NCBI GenBank assembly: GCA_020636075.1
Contig: JACJYO010000003.1
Coordinates: forward strand, 558,001-622,000
DNA length: 64,000 nucleotides
Direction of reading: 5' to 3'
From: Lewinellaceae bacterium
GTDB taxonomy: Bacteria > Bacteroidota > Bacteroidia > Chitinophagales > Saprospiraceae
Shown: positions 43,128-51,845 of the stretch, one piece after another
Numbering within the stretch: position 1 is the first letter of the stretch
Layout: every line of letters starts with the position of its first letter
Program-made: the position numbers and the translations under genes
Notes under the pieces: model-generated
Databases searched by the model: none
Told to the model about the DNA's origin: nothing
What the model saw: the letters and a program-made list of their open reading frames with translations, nothing else

Positions 43128-43640
43128 TTGATCATCAGTCTCCGGTTTTTTTTGCACATTCGCCCATCGCATCACGTACCCAACCCAGCTACATTGCTTT
43201 CCGTACAAACAGACAGTTATTTCATGCAACAGGCCTTGAAAGAGGCCCAAAAGGCCTACGAAGCCGGCGAGATACCCGTAGGCGCAGTGATCGTTTGCGA
43301 CAACCGCATCATCGCCCGGACGCACAACCAAACTGAGCAACTTACCGATGTGACCGCTCATGCGGAGATCCTTGCCCTGACCGCGGCCTCTACCCATTTG
43401 GGGAGCAAATACCTTCAGGAATGCACGCTGTTTGTCACGCTGGAACCCTGCGTCATGTGCGCCGGCGCCCTAGCCTGGGCGCAAATGGGGCGTGTGGTGT
43501 TTGGCGCTTCCGATGAAAAGCGCGGCTTCATGCTTTTTGGTGGAAAAAACCTTTTGCACCCAAAAACGAAGCTGGAAATGGGTGTTTTGGAAAACGAGAG
43601 TTCGATATTGTTAAAGGCTTTTTTTCGGAGCAAACGCTGA
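43128..43640 (+). CDS. tadA: tRNA-specific adenosine deaminase
   Basis: Up to 170 residues. Zinc site TAHAEI and EPCVMCAGA, with the proton-shuttling Glu in HAE, and the N-terminal helix DSYFMQQALKEAQKAYEAGEIPVGAV. Deaminates A34 to inosine in tRNA-Arg. The start is unclear: ATG 43128 adds an unrelated leader; TTG 43191 would begin LSVQTDSYFM, which keeps the conserved D-x-x-F-M helix; ATG 43224 would cut it. I favour 43191 biologically while quoting the ATG-start coordinates. Confidence 0.9.
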   Translation: MIISLRFFLHIRPSHHVPNPATLLSVQTDSYFMQQALKEAQKAYEAGEIPVGAVIVCDNRIIARTHNQTEQLTDVTAHAEILALTAASTHLGSKYLQECTLFVTLEPCVMCAGALAWAQMGRVVFGASDEKRGFMLFGGKNLLHPKTKLEMGVLENESSILLKAFFRSKR

Positions 43641-43692
43641 GAATTCTCATCTCGCCCCACCTCAAACATGTGCCCCGGCAGAATAAAATGAT

Positions 43693-44025
43693 ATGGAAAA
43701 GCTGAATATTGACGAGATCCGCACGCTCATTGAAGCGGAGATTAAAAAAACGACCGCCAAAATCGAAGGCTACCGCGAAATGGCTGCCCCAGTGTCGCCC
43801 GACAATGCCATTGGGCGGGTATCCCGTATGGATGCGATCGTGAACAAAAGTATTTTTGAAGCCAGCCTCAGGCAGGCCGAAGAAAAACTAACCCAGCTCA
43901 AGGAAATGTTGGGCAAACTGGACGACCCCGCTTTCGGCCTTTGCGCCCATTGTAAAAAAACGATACCGGTGAAACGTATCGTGCTGATGCCGCAGTCCAA
44001 ATTTTGCGTGCATTGCTCCGGGTAG
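43693..44025 (+). CDS. DksA/TraR-type C4 zinc-finger protein
   Basis: 110 residues. Coiled-coil N-terminal part (~1-78) and C-terminal finger CAHC ... CVHC (95-ish to 108) as in DksA/TraR. Family members bind in the RNA polymerase secondary channel or are general regulators; DksA's tip residues are not conspicuous here (NAIGRVSRMDAI instead), so the mechanism may differ. Lies 52 bases after tadA on the same strand. Convergent with the haemoglobin gene, four bases apart. Confidence 0.85.
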   Translation: MEKLNIDEIRTLIEAEIKKTTAKIEGYREMAAPVSPDNAIGRVSRMDAIVNKSIFEASLRQAEEKLTQLKEMLGKLDDPAFGLCAHCKKTIPVKRIVLMPQSKFCVHCSG

Positions 44026-44029
44026 GCGT

Positions 44030-44431
44030 TCATGATTTTGGCATTCCGATACCATGCCCACCGGTAAACTTGGGCTTCCAGGTTTCGGCGATCACCATGG
44101 CCCGGAATTTTGCATCGTCGGCCACCGGCCCGGCAAATAAAGCGTCCACCGCCTCCTGAAACAGCGCCAGCCAGCGATCAAAATGCTCTGCCGTGAGCGG
44201 GTGCCGGGTGTGCAGCTCGAAATGTTTCTCAATCGGATTGCCCTGGTAATTTTTTCCCTGCAACAACAGGAACTCCCAAAAATCGTACATGACTGGCAGA
44301 TGTTTGGGCCAGTCGACTTGTGCAATATCATTGAAAATGTATCCGATCACCGCGTCGGATTTTACCTGGTCGTAAAACCGGTTGATGAGCAGTTCGATAT
44401 CGGAGCGGAACTGGATGTCGTGTTTGGCCAT
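44030..44431 (-). CDS. Group III truncated haemoglobin
   Basis: 133 residues, normal size. FRSDIELLINRFYDQVKSDAVIGYIFND at the start, the distal region HLPVMYDFWEFLLLQGKNYQGN and proximal histidine in LTAEHFDRWLALF identify group III trHb. These cytoplasmic globins bind O2/NO, likely in NO detoxification or redox sensing. It lies 27 bases after the start side of the YgjP-like gene; both on the minus strand. Confidence 0.93.
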   Translation of the reverse strand: MAKHDIQFRSDIELLINRFYDQVKSDAVIGYIFNDIAQVDWPKHLPVMYDFWEFLLLQGKNYQGNPIEKHFELHTRHPLTAEHFDRWLALFQEAVDALFAGPVADDAKFRAMVIAETWKPKFTGGHGIGMPKS

Positions 44432-44458
44432 AATTCAATGCCGGTTTTAAATGGCGTC

Positions 44459-45205
44459 CTAAAAATCACATTGCCCGCCAAAGTCCCTGAGCCACTTTTC
44501 TTTTTCAGCATAGTCCGGCATGTACCGTTCGACTAATGCCCAAAAACGGTCGGAGTGGTTGAGTTCAACGAGGTGCGCCAGTTCGTGCAAAATGACGTAA
44601 TCCTGCACATCCTCCGGTGCGAAAAGCAGGCGAGTCGACAAATTCACGTTGTTTTTTACCGAGCAACTTCCCCAATTGGAATGGTTGTATTTTAGAAAAA
44701 CACCTTTGATTGGTTTTCGGAAGGTCCGGTTGTTCCAAAAGTGCACGCGTTGCTCGATTTCCGGCTGAAAATCGGCGGCAACAATACGGGAAAGCAAAGT
44801 TTTGATGGCTTTGATGCGATTGCCCGCCGCCGAACGGTTGCTCAGGCGCAGCGCAATGGTATTGCCCACGAGTTTGCCGGTATGGGAGCCGCGCTCTTCG
44901 TCGACGATGTTGAGGATATACTGCCGTTTCCCAACGGTAAGCGTATCGCCGCTGGCATAGGCCTTAGGGGTGAAGGGGTTGAGCAGCGATTTCTTTTTTG
45001 CCGATACCTTTTGGACCCATTGCTGCAGTTCGGCCATGCGTTGCTGCACCTCGGGTGCTTCCAGGCCATGCGGCAGGCGCATGATGATGCGTTGGCGGGT
45101 GATGCTGAAACGGTGCCCGCGCCGGTACTCAAACACCACCTCCACCGGCAACTCGGTGCCGTCGACGGTAATGGTTGCGCTGTATTTTTTTGCTTTCCGG
45201 CGCAT
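44459..45205 (-). CDS. YgjP/SprT-like metallopeptidase (DUF45)
   Basis: 248 residues. Zinc motif HELAHLVELNHSDRFW (H-E-x-x-H and downstream H) near 206-220, preceded by NWGSCSVKNNVNLSTRLLFAP, the family hallmark. N-terminal beta part and an Arg/Lys-rich start without signal peptide. Family members are widely conserved intracellular metalloproteases of unclear physiological substrate. Confidence 0.9.
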   Translation of the reverse strand: MRRKAKKYSATITVDGTELPVEVVFEYRRGHRFSITRQRIIMRLPHGLEAPEVQQRMAELQQWVQKVSAKKKSLLNPFTPKAYASGDTLTVGKRQYILNIVDEERGSHTGKLVGNTIALRLSNRSAAGNRIKAIKTLLSRIVAADFQPEIEQRVHFWNNRTFRKPIKGVFLKYNHSNWGSCSVKNNVNLSTRLLFAPEDVQDYVILHELAHLVELNHSDRFWALVERYMPDYAEKEKWLRDFGGQCDF

Positions 45206-45232
45206 GCTTTTTTTAAGTTAGAAGGTTAGTAG

Positions 45233-45291
45233 GTTACTGGTTAGAAGGTTGTTCAACATCCGAAATGGGGCACAACCTTCTAACCAGTAAC
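45233..45291. repeat. Perfect 20-bp inverted repeat between serC and the YgjP-like gene
   Basis: Arms 45233-45252 (GTTACTGGTTAGAAGGTTGT) and 45272-45291 pair perfectly, loop 19 bases. The arm motif recurs partially at 45216-45240 and 45291-45306. It probably belongs to the class of intergenic hairpins seen elsewhere; a transcriptional terminator for serC is less likely as no T-run follows on the minus strand. Confidence 0.75.
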
Positions 45292-45308
45292 CCGAAACCA
45301 GTAACGTA

Positions 45309-46385
45309 TTACCCTTTTCGAACAGCGAAATCCCGCATGAGTTCGCAAAGCGCTTCCACGCCTTTTTTCGGCATGGCGTTGTAGATCGAGGCGCGAAAGC
45401 CACCGACAGAGCGGTGCCCTTTCAGACCGATGAGGCCGTTTTCTTTTGTTTCTTTCAAAAACTCCGCCTCCAGGCTTTCATAGCCCTTTGCCATTACAAA
45501 ACAAGCGTTCATGAGTGAGCGGTCTTCCCGGGCTGCGGTGCCCAGGAACATCGGGTTGGCATCAATTTCCTGATACAACAGTTTGGCCTTGGCCTTGTTG
45601 CGCCGCTGGATCGCCTTGGTGCCGCCCAGTTTTTTGAGCCAACGAAGCGTCAGCATGGTCACGTAGATCGGGAAAACCGGCGGCGTGTTGTACATGGAAT
45701 CGTTGGTGCTGAAGGTCCGGTAGTCGAGCATGGAAGGCAGGTGGCGCGATACCGTGCCGAGCATGTCTTCGCGAACGATCACGGTGGTAACGCCCGCGGG
45801 TCCCAGGTTTTTTTGCGCACCGGCATAGATCAGGCCAAAGGGCCGCACATCCACCGGGCGGCTCAGCATATCCGATGACATGTCACACACTACCGGTATC
45901 GGCGATTTTGGGAAACGCTGGTATTGCGTGCCGAAAATAGTGTTGTTGCTGGTGATATGCAGGTATTTGGCCTTGGCCGAAATGCGCACCCCTTTGGGAA
46001 TGTGGTTGTAATTGTCGGCTTTGGAGGAGGCAGCCACTTCAATGTTTCCGAAGGCCTTGGCTTCTTTGATGGCCTTGTTGGCCCAGGTGCCCGTGTCGAT
46101 GTACACGGCGGTTTCGTCGGGATTGAGCAGGTTCATGGGTATCATGAAAAACTGAGAGCTGGCGCCACCGGTCATCCACAGCACGTGGTAGCCGTCGGGG
46201 AGTTCGAGCAATTCCCGCATGAGCGCGGTGGCTTCTTCGATAACGGCGGAAAATTCGGAACCGCGGTGGCTCAGTTCGATCAGGCCCAGGCCGCTGCCCT
46301 GATAATTGACCACCCCTTTGGCGGCTTCTTTTAAAACCGACGCAGGCAGAATAGCCGGGCCGGCGGAGAAATTGTATTTTTTCAT
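45309..46385 (-). CDS. serC: Phosphoserine aminotransferase
   Basis: 358 residues, full length. N-terminal KKYNFSAGPAILPASVL, the PLP-lysine in IYAGAQKNLGPAGVT, and VWMTGGASSQFFMIPMNLL are diagnostic. Converts 3-phosphohydroxypyruvate to phosphoserine with glutamate. The start ATG at 46385 is the first residue of the conserved N-terminus. Confidence 0.96.
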   Translation of the reverse strand: MKKYNFSAGPAILPASVLKEAAKGVVNYQGSGLGLIELSHRGSEFSAVIEEATALMRELLELPDGYHVLWMTGGASSQFFMIPMNLLNPDETAVYIDTGTWANKAIKEAKAFGNIEVAASSKADNYNHIPKGVRISAKAKYLHITSNNTIFGTQYQRFPKSPIPVVCDMSSDMLSRPVDVRPFGLIYAGAQKNLGPAGVTTVIVREDMLGTVSRHLPSMLDYRTFSTNDSMYNTPPVFPIYVTMLTLRWLKKLGGTKAIQRRNKAKAKLLYQEIDANPMFLGTAAREDRSLMNACFVMAKGYESLEAEFLKETKENGLIGLKGHRSVGGFRASIYNAMPKKGVEALCELMRDFAVRKG

Positions 46386-46492
46386 GCTTTACAAACCGGA
46401 GGTATTTGTTTGGGTGCGCTCCGGGGAGGGGCAAAAGTAAGGGTTTTGCCAGGAGTGTGCACGCGGAATGCACATTTGCCAGATTTGATACG

Positions 46493-46526
46493 TTTGGCTA
46501 TAGGCCCATACATTTTACTACTTTTG
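46493..46526 (+). promoter_or_regulatory. Promoter with -33 TTTG and -7 TACTTTTG
   Basis: TTTG (46493-46496) and TACTTTTG (46519-46526) are 22 bases apart, close to the Bacteroidota TTTG/TAnnTTTG arrangement. The downstream gene starts at 46550, so the leader is about 15-20 bases. Confidence 0.6.
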
Positions 46527-46549
46527 CGCCCGAAACACTGCACGAACGC

Positions 46550-47266
46550 ATGGGATTAAATTATTCGCATTTGCCGGCCTGGCTGGAACGCAACAAACTG
46601 TTCCGGGCGCTTTTCCTGTTCCGGAAACTTTTCCTGATAAAAGACAGCTTCCGGCACTATTCCCAGTTTGCAGAAGATGTGTCTATTATCCGGCAGTTTC
46701 CCAAACGGTACAAAGGTTTTTTCGTCGATGTTGGCTGTTTTCACCCGGTGAAATACAACAATACATACCGGCTCTACCGCAAAGGCTGGCGGGGGGTAAA
46801 TATTGATATCGACTCCATCAAGATCGCCGGATTTCGCGTTCGCCGTCCGAAAGATGTGAATATCACCTGTGCAGTGAGCGACAAAGTCGGAGAAATTACC
46901 TATTGGTCCAACGGTTTCTACTCGTTGACGATTACCCTCGACGAGGCATTTGCCGCCGGCAAACCGGGCTATGTCGCCAAAACAGTGCGCACCGATACGC
47001 TGAATAACATCCTCGCCGGCACGAAATACAAGAACCGCCCGATCGACTTTCTCACCGTCGATGCGGAGGGGCATGACCTGAACGTGCTGCAATCACTGGA
47101 TTTCGAAACGTACGCCCCCAAACTTATTGCTGTGGAAACCCACGATGAAACGCTCGACGCGGTTATGCAAGATGAAGTGTATCAATATTTGGTTGGCGCC
47201 GGATACGACCTTGTCAACTGGGTAGGCTTGACCATGTTGTTCAAACGAAAGGAGCAAAAAAACTGA
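46550..47266 (+). CDS. FkbM-family methyltransferase
   Basis: 238 residues from ATG 46550, chosen because the promoter lies just upstream; a longer frame to 46406 crosses it. FVDVGCFHPVKYNNTYRLYRKGW is motif I of the FkbM family, with RPIDFLTVDAEGHDLNVLQSLD as the second landmark. O-methylates sugars or glycan precursors with SAM. The next gene, an O-antigen ligase, begins 4 bases later, so the pair likely acts on a surface polysaccharide. Confidence 0.88.
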   Translation: MGLNYSHLPAWLERNKLFRALFLFRKLFLIKDSFRHYSQFAEDVSIIRQFPKRYKGFFVDVGCFHPVKYNNTYRLYRKGWRGVNIDIDSIKIAGFRVRRPKDVNITCAVSDKVGEITYWSNGFYSLTITLDEAFAAGKPGYVAKTVRTDTLNNILAGTKYKNRPIDFLTVDAEGHDLNVLQSLDFETYAPKLIAVETHDETLDAVMQDEVYQYLVGAGYDLVNWVGLTMLFKRKEQKN

Positions 47267-47270
47267 GCCC

Positions 47271-48524
47271 ATGCGCTATCCGAACAGGCAGCAACTTATT
47301 TTCTTCTTCTGTTGTGTGCTGCTGGCATCGATTATTTATTCGCCGTATTTGCTTTCCGTGAGTATGTTTATGCTTTCGGGGCTTTGCCTGTTTTGCGTGC
47401 AGGATGGCCGGCTGGCCTTTGACCGGGAAGGGATCAGCCGAATGTTCCACATTTACCGCTACCCGGTATTTACAGCAGTGACGCTGTTTTTTTTCGTGGT
47501 TTTTTTAAGCTTTTGGCAAACGGAGGATTCCGTGTACTGGCTGGAGCGCCTGCGTATTAAAGTGCCGTTTTTGGTTTTTCCGCTGGTTTTTTTGGCCCTT
47601 CCCCGGTTCACCGCGCGGCAGATCGACGGCCTGTTTTACGCCCTGCTGCTCATGCTTACGCTGACCAGTATCGGGATCGGGGTCAATTACCTGCTGCATG
47701 CCGATGCGATAAACGCCCAAATGCTCACCGGCAAACCTATGCCGACACCCCGGAATCACATCCGACTCAGCTTGCTGATGGCTGTGGGCATCATCGGCGG
47801 AGCCTGGCTGTATCGCAAGCGGTTTTACTGGCGGTATCCCGGGGAGCGCAAACTGATCGGGTTTTGTACCATTTTTCTATTTGTGTTCATTCATGTCCTG
47901 GCGGTGCGCAGCGGCCTGCTGACGTTGTATGCTGCGATTGTGGTGCTGCTGATCCGGCATATTTTAAAGACGCAGTATTATAAACCGGCACTTGCGGTAT
48001 TGTTGGCCCTGTTCCTGTTGCCGATAGGCGCGTATTTCGCTTTCCCCTCGTTGCAGTCGAAGTTGGATTATATGCGTTATGATCTGATGATGTATTCGTC
48101 GAATGGAGGCGCCTATTATGCCGACTCCGGGCGGATTACTTCTCTGAAGGTCGGTTGGGATATTTGGGAGCGATACCCGGTATTCGGTGCAGGCGCCGGC
48201 AACTTGAAACGGGAAGTACAGCAGGAATTCGACGCGCATTATCCCGGATTTGAACAGGCGCTCATGCCGCACAACCAGTTTTTGTTCGTGGCTGCCGGTA
48301 CCGGTGTAGTTGGGCTGGTGCTGTTTCTTTATGCTTTTTTCTATCCCTTGTTTTATAGAAAAAACTATAGAAACGATCTGCTTCTGGCGTTTTACACTAT
48401 TTCGTTTACAGCGTTTCTGATAGAGCACACCATAGAAAACTCACTTGGTGTGGGCTTTTTTGTGTTTTTCCTGACGCTGTTCCTGAATCACTTGAATTTG
48501 GAGGGGATGAACAGTGCCCCATAA
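47271..48524 (+). CDS. O-antigen ligase/polymerase family membrane protein
   Basis: 417 residues with about ten to twelve membrane helices. The periplasmic loop MPTPRNHIRLSLLMAVG and GWDIWERYPVFGAGAGNLKREV with MPHNQFLFVAAGTGVVG are the Wzy/WaaL-type O-antigen ligase signature (H-N-Q region). Joins or polymerises glycans at the periplasmic face. Co-transcribed with the FkbM gene; no glycosyltransferases nearby. Confidence 0.86.
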   Translation: MRYPNRQQLIFFFCCVLLASIIYSPYLLSVSMFMLSGLCLFCVQDGRLAFDREGISRMFHIYRYPVFTAVTLFFFVVFLSFWQTEDSVYWLERLRIKVPFLVFPLVFLALPRFTARQIDGLFYALLLMLTLTSIGIGVNYLLHADAINAQMLTGKPMPTPRNHIRLSLLMAVGIIGGAWLYRKRFYWRYPGERKLIGFCTIFLFVFIHVLAVRSGLLTLYAAIVVLLIRHILKTQYYKPALAVLLALFLLPIGAYFAFPSLQSKLDYMRYDLMMYSSNGGAYYADSGRITSLKVGWDIWERYPVFGAGAGNLKREVQQEFDAHYPGFEQALMPHNQFLFVAAGTGVVGLVLFLYAFFYPLFYRKNYRNDLLLAFYTISFTAFLIEHTIENSLGVGFFVFFLTLFLNHLNLEGMNSAP

Positions 48525-48711
48525 AAAATCCAACCTAACCCCCGAATAATCCATGACAAACATTGTCCGCCCGGTTGACTGCCATCAATTTTTTCCTGGC
48601 CTTTCCACTATACTTTTGACGACTGAAAAATCAATTTTTTTTTTAGCCCGGGGCAGGTCTGTGTCCTGGTAAGAATATCGCGATAGTGACCTGCTCTGCA
48701 ACACTATCGTT

Positions 48712-50001
48712 ATGAAAAAGTATAGTCTAAATCTATTGCTTGTTCTATTCGCTTCGGCACTGTTTGCACAGGCCGGCCATATTATGCAAGGTATTGGCAC
48801 CGTCAATATGTCGATGGGAGGCGCTGCCACCGCCATGCCGCTGGATATCAATGGCGCCCTGCACTGGAACCCCGCCGCTATTTCTGTTTTTGATCAAAAA
48901 ATCTTCTCGGTGAACGCCGGGTTGTTCTTCTCGGCGCCTGAACTGTCGTCAACGGTGCCAACACAGGAAGGCCCGTTTTCCGGAGTGACCAAAGACGATC
49001 GCGGGGTATCCGTGATGCCCAACCTGGCCATGGTATTCGGTAAAGCCGACAGCAAGCACACCTTCGGGGTGTCGGCCTTCGGGATCAGCGGTTTCGGGGT
49101 GACCTTTCCCGAAAGCATGACCAACCCGATCAACATGCCGCAAAATCTGGGTGGCTTTGGCCGTATCGAGTCCGATTATTTTTTGCTGCAAGTCGGGCTG
49201 ACTTACGCTTATGAACTGTCGGAAAACCTGAGCATCGGTCTGGCGCCCACGTTTAACTACGCCGCGCTTGAAATGGCCCCCAACCCGCTGGCATCGCCGA
49301 GCATGACCCTGGGCTACCCGGTGACCAACAAGGCCGGCGCATTCGGTTACGGCGCACAAGTCGGGGTGTTCTTCCAGGGGGATAACGGTTTCAAACTGGG
49401 CGCTTCCTACAAATCGCCGCAGTTTTTCACGGATTTCGACTTTGAAAACACCTACCTCGATGGTTCTGCAGCGCCCAACGTCAAGTTTAACATGGACTAT
49501 CCCGCGATGTATTCCGCCGGCCTGGGCTACTCGAACGACCTGATCGACCTGGCAGTGGACTACCGCTATGTGGACTATGCCAATACCCACGGTTTCAAAG
49601 CCAGCGGCTGGACGCCAACGGCTTCCGTAGCCGGTTTTGGCTGGGAAAGTATTTCCATCGTTTCGGCAGGGGTGCAACTAAAAGCGATCGACCGGCTGCC
49701 GCTGCGCGCGGGGTACACCTACAGCACCAACCCGATCACCGAAGATCTGGCCTTCTTTTCCACCCCGGCCACCGCGGTGATCAAACACGCCTTCCAGTTC
49801 GGCCTGGGCTTTGAAGCCAGCGAAAAAGTGACGATCAACGCCACCTACCACCACGGGACAAGCGGCGGCGACACTTCCGGCCAGCTGCTGAGCCCGCTGA
49901 TGATCTCGGAAGGCAACCCACTTGGGAAAATCCCGAACAGCGCGGTGTCGTACAACATGACGACGGATATGTTTATTCTGGGAGTGAATTTTGCGTTTTG
50001 A
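48712..50001 (+). CDS. FadL/OmpP1/TodX-type outer-membrane porin
   Basis: 429 residues, signal peptide ends LFAQAGH. N-terminal plug features GTVNMSMGGAATAMPLDINGALHWNPAAI are characteristic of the family, followed by beta-strands of a 14-stranded barrel and a terminal Phe (NFAF). Transports hydrophobic molecules such as long-chain fatty acids across the outer membrane. Ends in a hairpin-rich gap. Confidence 0.93.
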   Translation: MKKYSLNLLLVLFASALFAQAGHIMQGIGTVNMSMGGAATAMPLDINGALHWNPAAISVFDQKIFSVNAGLFFSAPELSSTVPTQEGPFSGVTKDDRGVSVMPNLAMVFGKADSKHTFGVSAFGISGFGVTFPESMTNPINMPQNLGGFGRIESDYFLLQVGLTYAYELSENLSIGLAPTFNYAALEMAPNPLASPSMTLGYPVTNKAGAFGYGAQVGVFFQGDNGFKLGASYKSPQFFTDFDFENTYLDGSAAPNVKFNMDYPAMYSAGLGYSNDLIDLAVDYRYVDYANTHGFKASGWTPTASVAGFGWESISIVSAGVQLKAIDRLPLRAGYTYSTNPITEDLAFFSTPATAVIKHAFQFGLGFEASEKVTINATYHHGTSGGDTSGQLLSPLMISEGNPLGKIPNSAVSYNMTTDMFILGVNFAF

Positions 50002-50029
50002 TTCGGGGCAATACGAGAGGAGGGGCCAA

Positions 50030-50181
50030 GTGAGGGGGTGACTGGCGAGTCACCCCCTCACTACCTGTTGGGTGAAGCTATCAGGCTCGTCCAAATATCA
50101 AGCGGATTTTGTCTGCGTTTTCATCATTTTAAACCGGACCAAGTCCGGTGGATACCCGGTCGAAGTCTGAAGACTTCGACC
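50030..50181. repeat. Three successive hairpins after the porin gene
   Basis: 50030-50061 is a perfect hairpin, GTGAGGGGGTGACT-GGCG-AGTCACCCCCTCAC, and could serve as the porin gene's terminator although no T-run follows. 50133-50149 (ACCGGACCAAGTCCGGT) and 50158-50181 (GGTCGAAGTC-TGAA-GACTTCGACC) are smaller palindromes. The rest of 50002-50286 shows nothing else. Confidence 0.7.
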
Positions 50182-50286
50182 AGCAAGGGCTAGGAGAAGG
50201 GGAAGTTGTTTCATTTGTAGCATGGGTTTTGTGCGCAGTTATTTCATGAAAAGAAAGGGGTAAACCGGTTCCAGAAGTACCTTAGG

Positions 50287-51525
50287 CTAAAAGAATATTT
50301 CGCAGTCGGGAAGTAGTTTTTGGATTTTTTCTTGCTCTACTTCAGGGATAGGATTACCTGTCAAATCTATGTGGATTAAATTTTTCAATGTGCTGATTTG
50401 CTCCGGCAGGCTTTTCAGGTTATTAAATGGTAAGCGCAGTTCTGTTAGATTTTTCAAATCACTAATTTGCTCGGGCAAACTGGTTAGTTTATTGTAAGAC
50501 AAATTCAGTGAAGTCAATTTTTTAAATTCCCAGAATTTGGCGGGTAAAATGCTCAATTCCGTTCCAGCCAAATCCAAGGCAGTCAAATTCTTTAATTCCC
50601 AGATTTGTTCAGGCAAACTTGTTAGTTCATTTTGATATATATCAAGGGAGCACAGATTTTTCAAACCACCGATTTGTTCCGGCAGGCTTTTCAGGTTGTT
50701 GAAAGATAAATGAAGTGTGGCCAGATTTTTCAAATTACCAATTTGCCCAGGCAAGCTGTCCAATTCGGTGTTGAATAAATTCAAGTAGGTCAGATTTTTC
50801 AAATCACCGATTTGCTCGGGTAGAATTCTTATTTCGTTGCCGCGTAAATTTAAGTGAACCAAATTTTTCAAATCGGAAATCTGTTTCGGAAGATTTCGCA
50901 AGTTATTTCCCTTTAATATTAGAATTTTCAATTGCGAATGTTGAAACACCTCTTCAGGAATTTGCTCGAATCCCCTATTTGTCAGATCCAATGCCTCTAC
51001 ATCAGGCTTCAAGTCCTCGACAGCATGCACCACTCGGTAGGTAATCCCAAAAGTATCCAATAAATAGGTCGCAGCGTCATCGCGCTTTTTGATTTTGGCA
51101 AGACCATCCCAATCAAACTGCTCCGCTTTTTCCCATTCGCCAAGTTTTTCTACTGGGTCACCGTTTTTATCAATAAAATAAAACTTCTCATCTTTAAAGG
51201 CCAGTGCAAAACGGTACCCATAGAAATAAAAAGCATTAATAAGCTTATTTGCTTTTGCCAGCGCCGCTTCCGCCTGCCTTTTAGCCTTGTCCGCTTCCAT
51301 CCGCAGCGCCTCAATCTTATCAAACACCCTGTTCACCTTTCCCTGTACCACAGCCTTCTTCGAGGGGTCAAAAGCCTCCGCCGCAAAGTATTTGTTGATG
51401 GCCATTTTATACTGGCCCCGGCGCAGGGCGGCATCGCCTTGCTGGATGACTTCGGCATATTTGTTTTGGGCCTGGGCGGTGGTAGCGAGGAAGAGGGCTA
51501 GGAGGAGAATGGGAAGTTGTTTCAT
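50287..51525 (-). CDS. Secreted leucine-rich-repeat protein with N-terminal TPR-like/coiled-coil part (copy 1)
   Basis: 412 residues, signal peptide ends TAQAQN. Residues ~25-115 form a short TPR-like helix (YAEVIQQGDAALRRGQYKMAI) and a coiled coil; then a beta segment (EKFYFIDKNGDPVEKL); from ~175, about nine LRRs of 23 residues with the pattern LPEQIGDLKNLTYLNLFNTE. No T9SS tail and no membrane anchor. The N-terminal 110 residues are nearly identical to the neighbouring paralogue. TACATTTG lies 40 bases upstream. Likely a surface or periplasmic protein-binding module. Confidence 0.85.
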   Translation of the reverse strand: MKQLPILLLALFLATTAQAQNKYAEVIQQGDAALRRGQYKMAINKYFAAEAFDPSKKAVVQGKVNRVFDKIEALRMEADKAKRQAEAALAKANKLINAFYFYGYRFALAFKDEKFYFIDKNGDPVEKLGEWEKAEQFDWDGLAKIKKRDDAATYLLDTFGITYRVVHAVEDLKPDVEALDLTNRGFEQIPEEVFQHSQLKILILKGNNLRNLPKQISDLKNLVHLNLRGNEIRILPEQIGDLKNLTYLNLFNTELDSLPGQIGNLKNLATLHLSFNNLKSLPEQIGGLKNLCSLDIYQNELTSLPEQIWELKNLTALDLAGTELSILPAKFWEFKKLTSLNLSYNKLTSLPEQISDLKNLTELRLPFNNLKSLPEQISTLKNLIHIDLTGNPIPEVEQEKIQKLLPDCEIFF

Positions 51526-51564
51526 TGGGAAACGGGTGTTTAATTTGTCATTGGTGTGCGGTTA

Positions 51565-51572
51565 CAAATGTA
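51565..51572 (-). promoter_or_regulatory. -7 box TACATTTG of LRR gene copy 1
   Basis: Reads TACATTTG on the minus strand, 40 bases before the LRR gene start. The identical box in TTACATTTGTAA context precedes the second copy (53260-53267), so the promoter region was duplicated with the gene. Confidence 0.55.
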
Positions 51573-51620
51573 AGCAGGCACTGGCAGTAATTTGCCAGGC
51601 ACTGAAGACCCTGAAAGGGT

Positions 51621-51783
51621 CAAATTTGAATAGCCCCGGATGCAATCCGGGGTGTCCGTTACGCAAAGCCCCAACTGCGAAGCAGTTGAACAGCTTGCTT
51701 GTAGGTGATATTCAACCGCGCTGCGGTTGGTGGGAATGGGGGTGCCCCGAAACCCCGGATTGTATCCGGGGCTATTCGAATTT
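51621..51783. repeat. Inverted pair of GC-rich palindromes between the two LRR genes
   Basis: CAAATTTGAATAGCCCCGGA... with CCCCGGATGCAATCCGGGG (51633-51651) and, inverted, CCCCGGATTGTATCCGGGGC ... TATTCGAATTTG (51752-51783) face each other across two small palindromes (AACTGCGAAGCAGTT and CAACCGCGCTGCGGTTG). Neighbouring short palindromes GACCCTGAAAGGGTC and CCCCTCCGGGG flank the pair. The 320-base gap contains no gene. Confidence 0.75.
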
Positions 51784-51845
51784 GTCCCCTCCGGGGACGT
51801 TAAAGCACGAAATTTTGAACTTGCCGGGAAAGTGGGGGGTGAAGC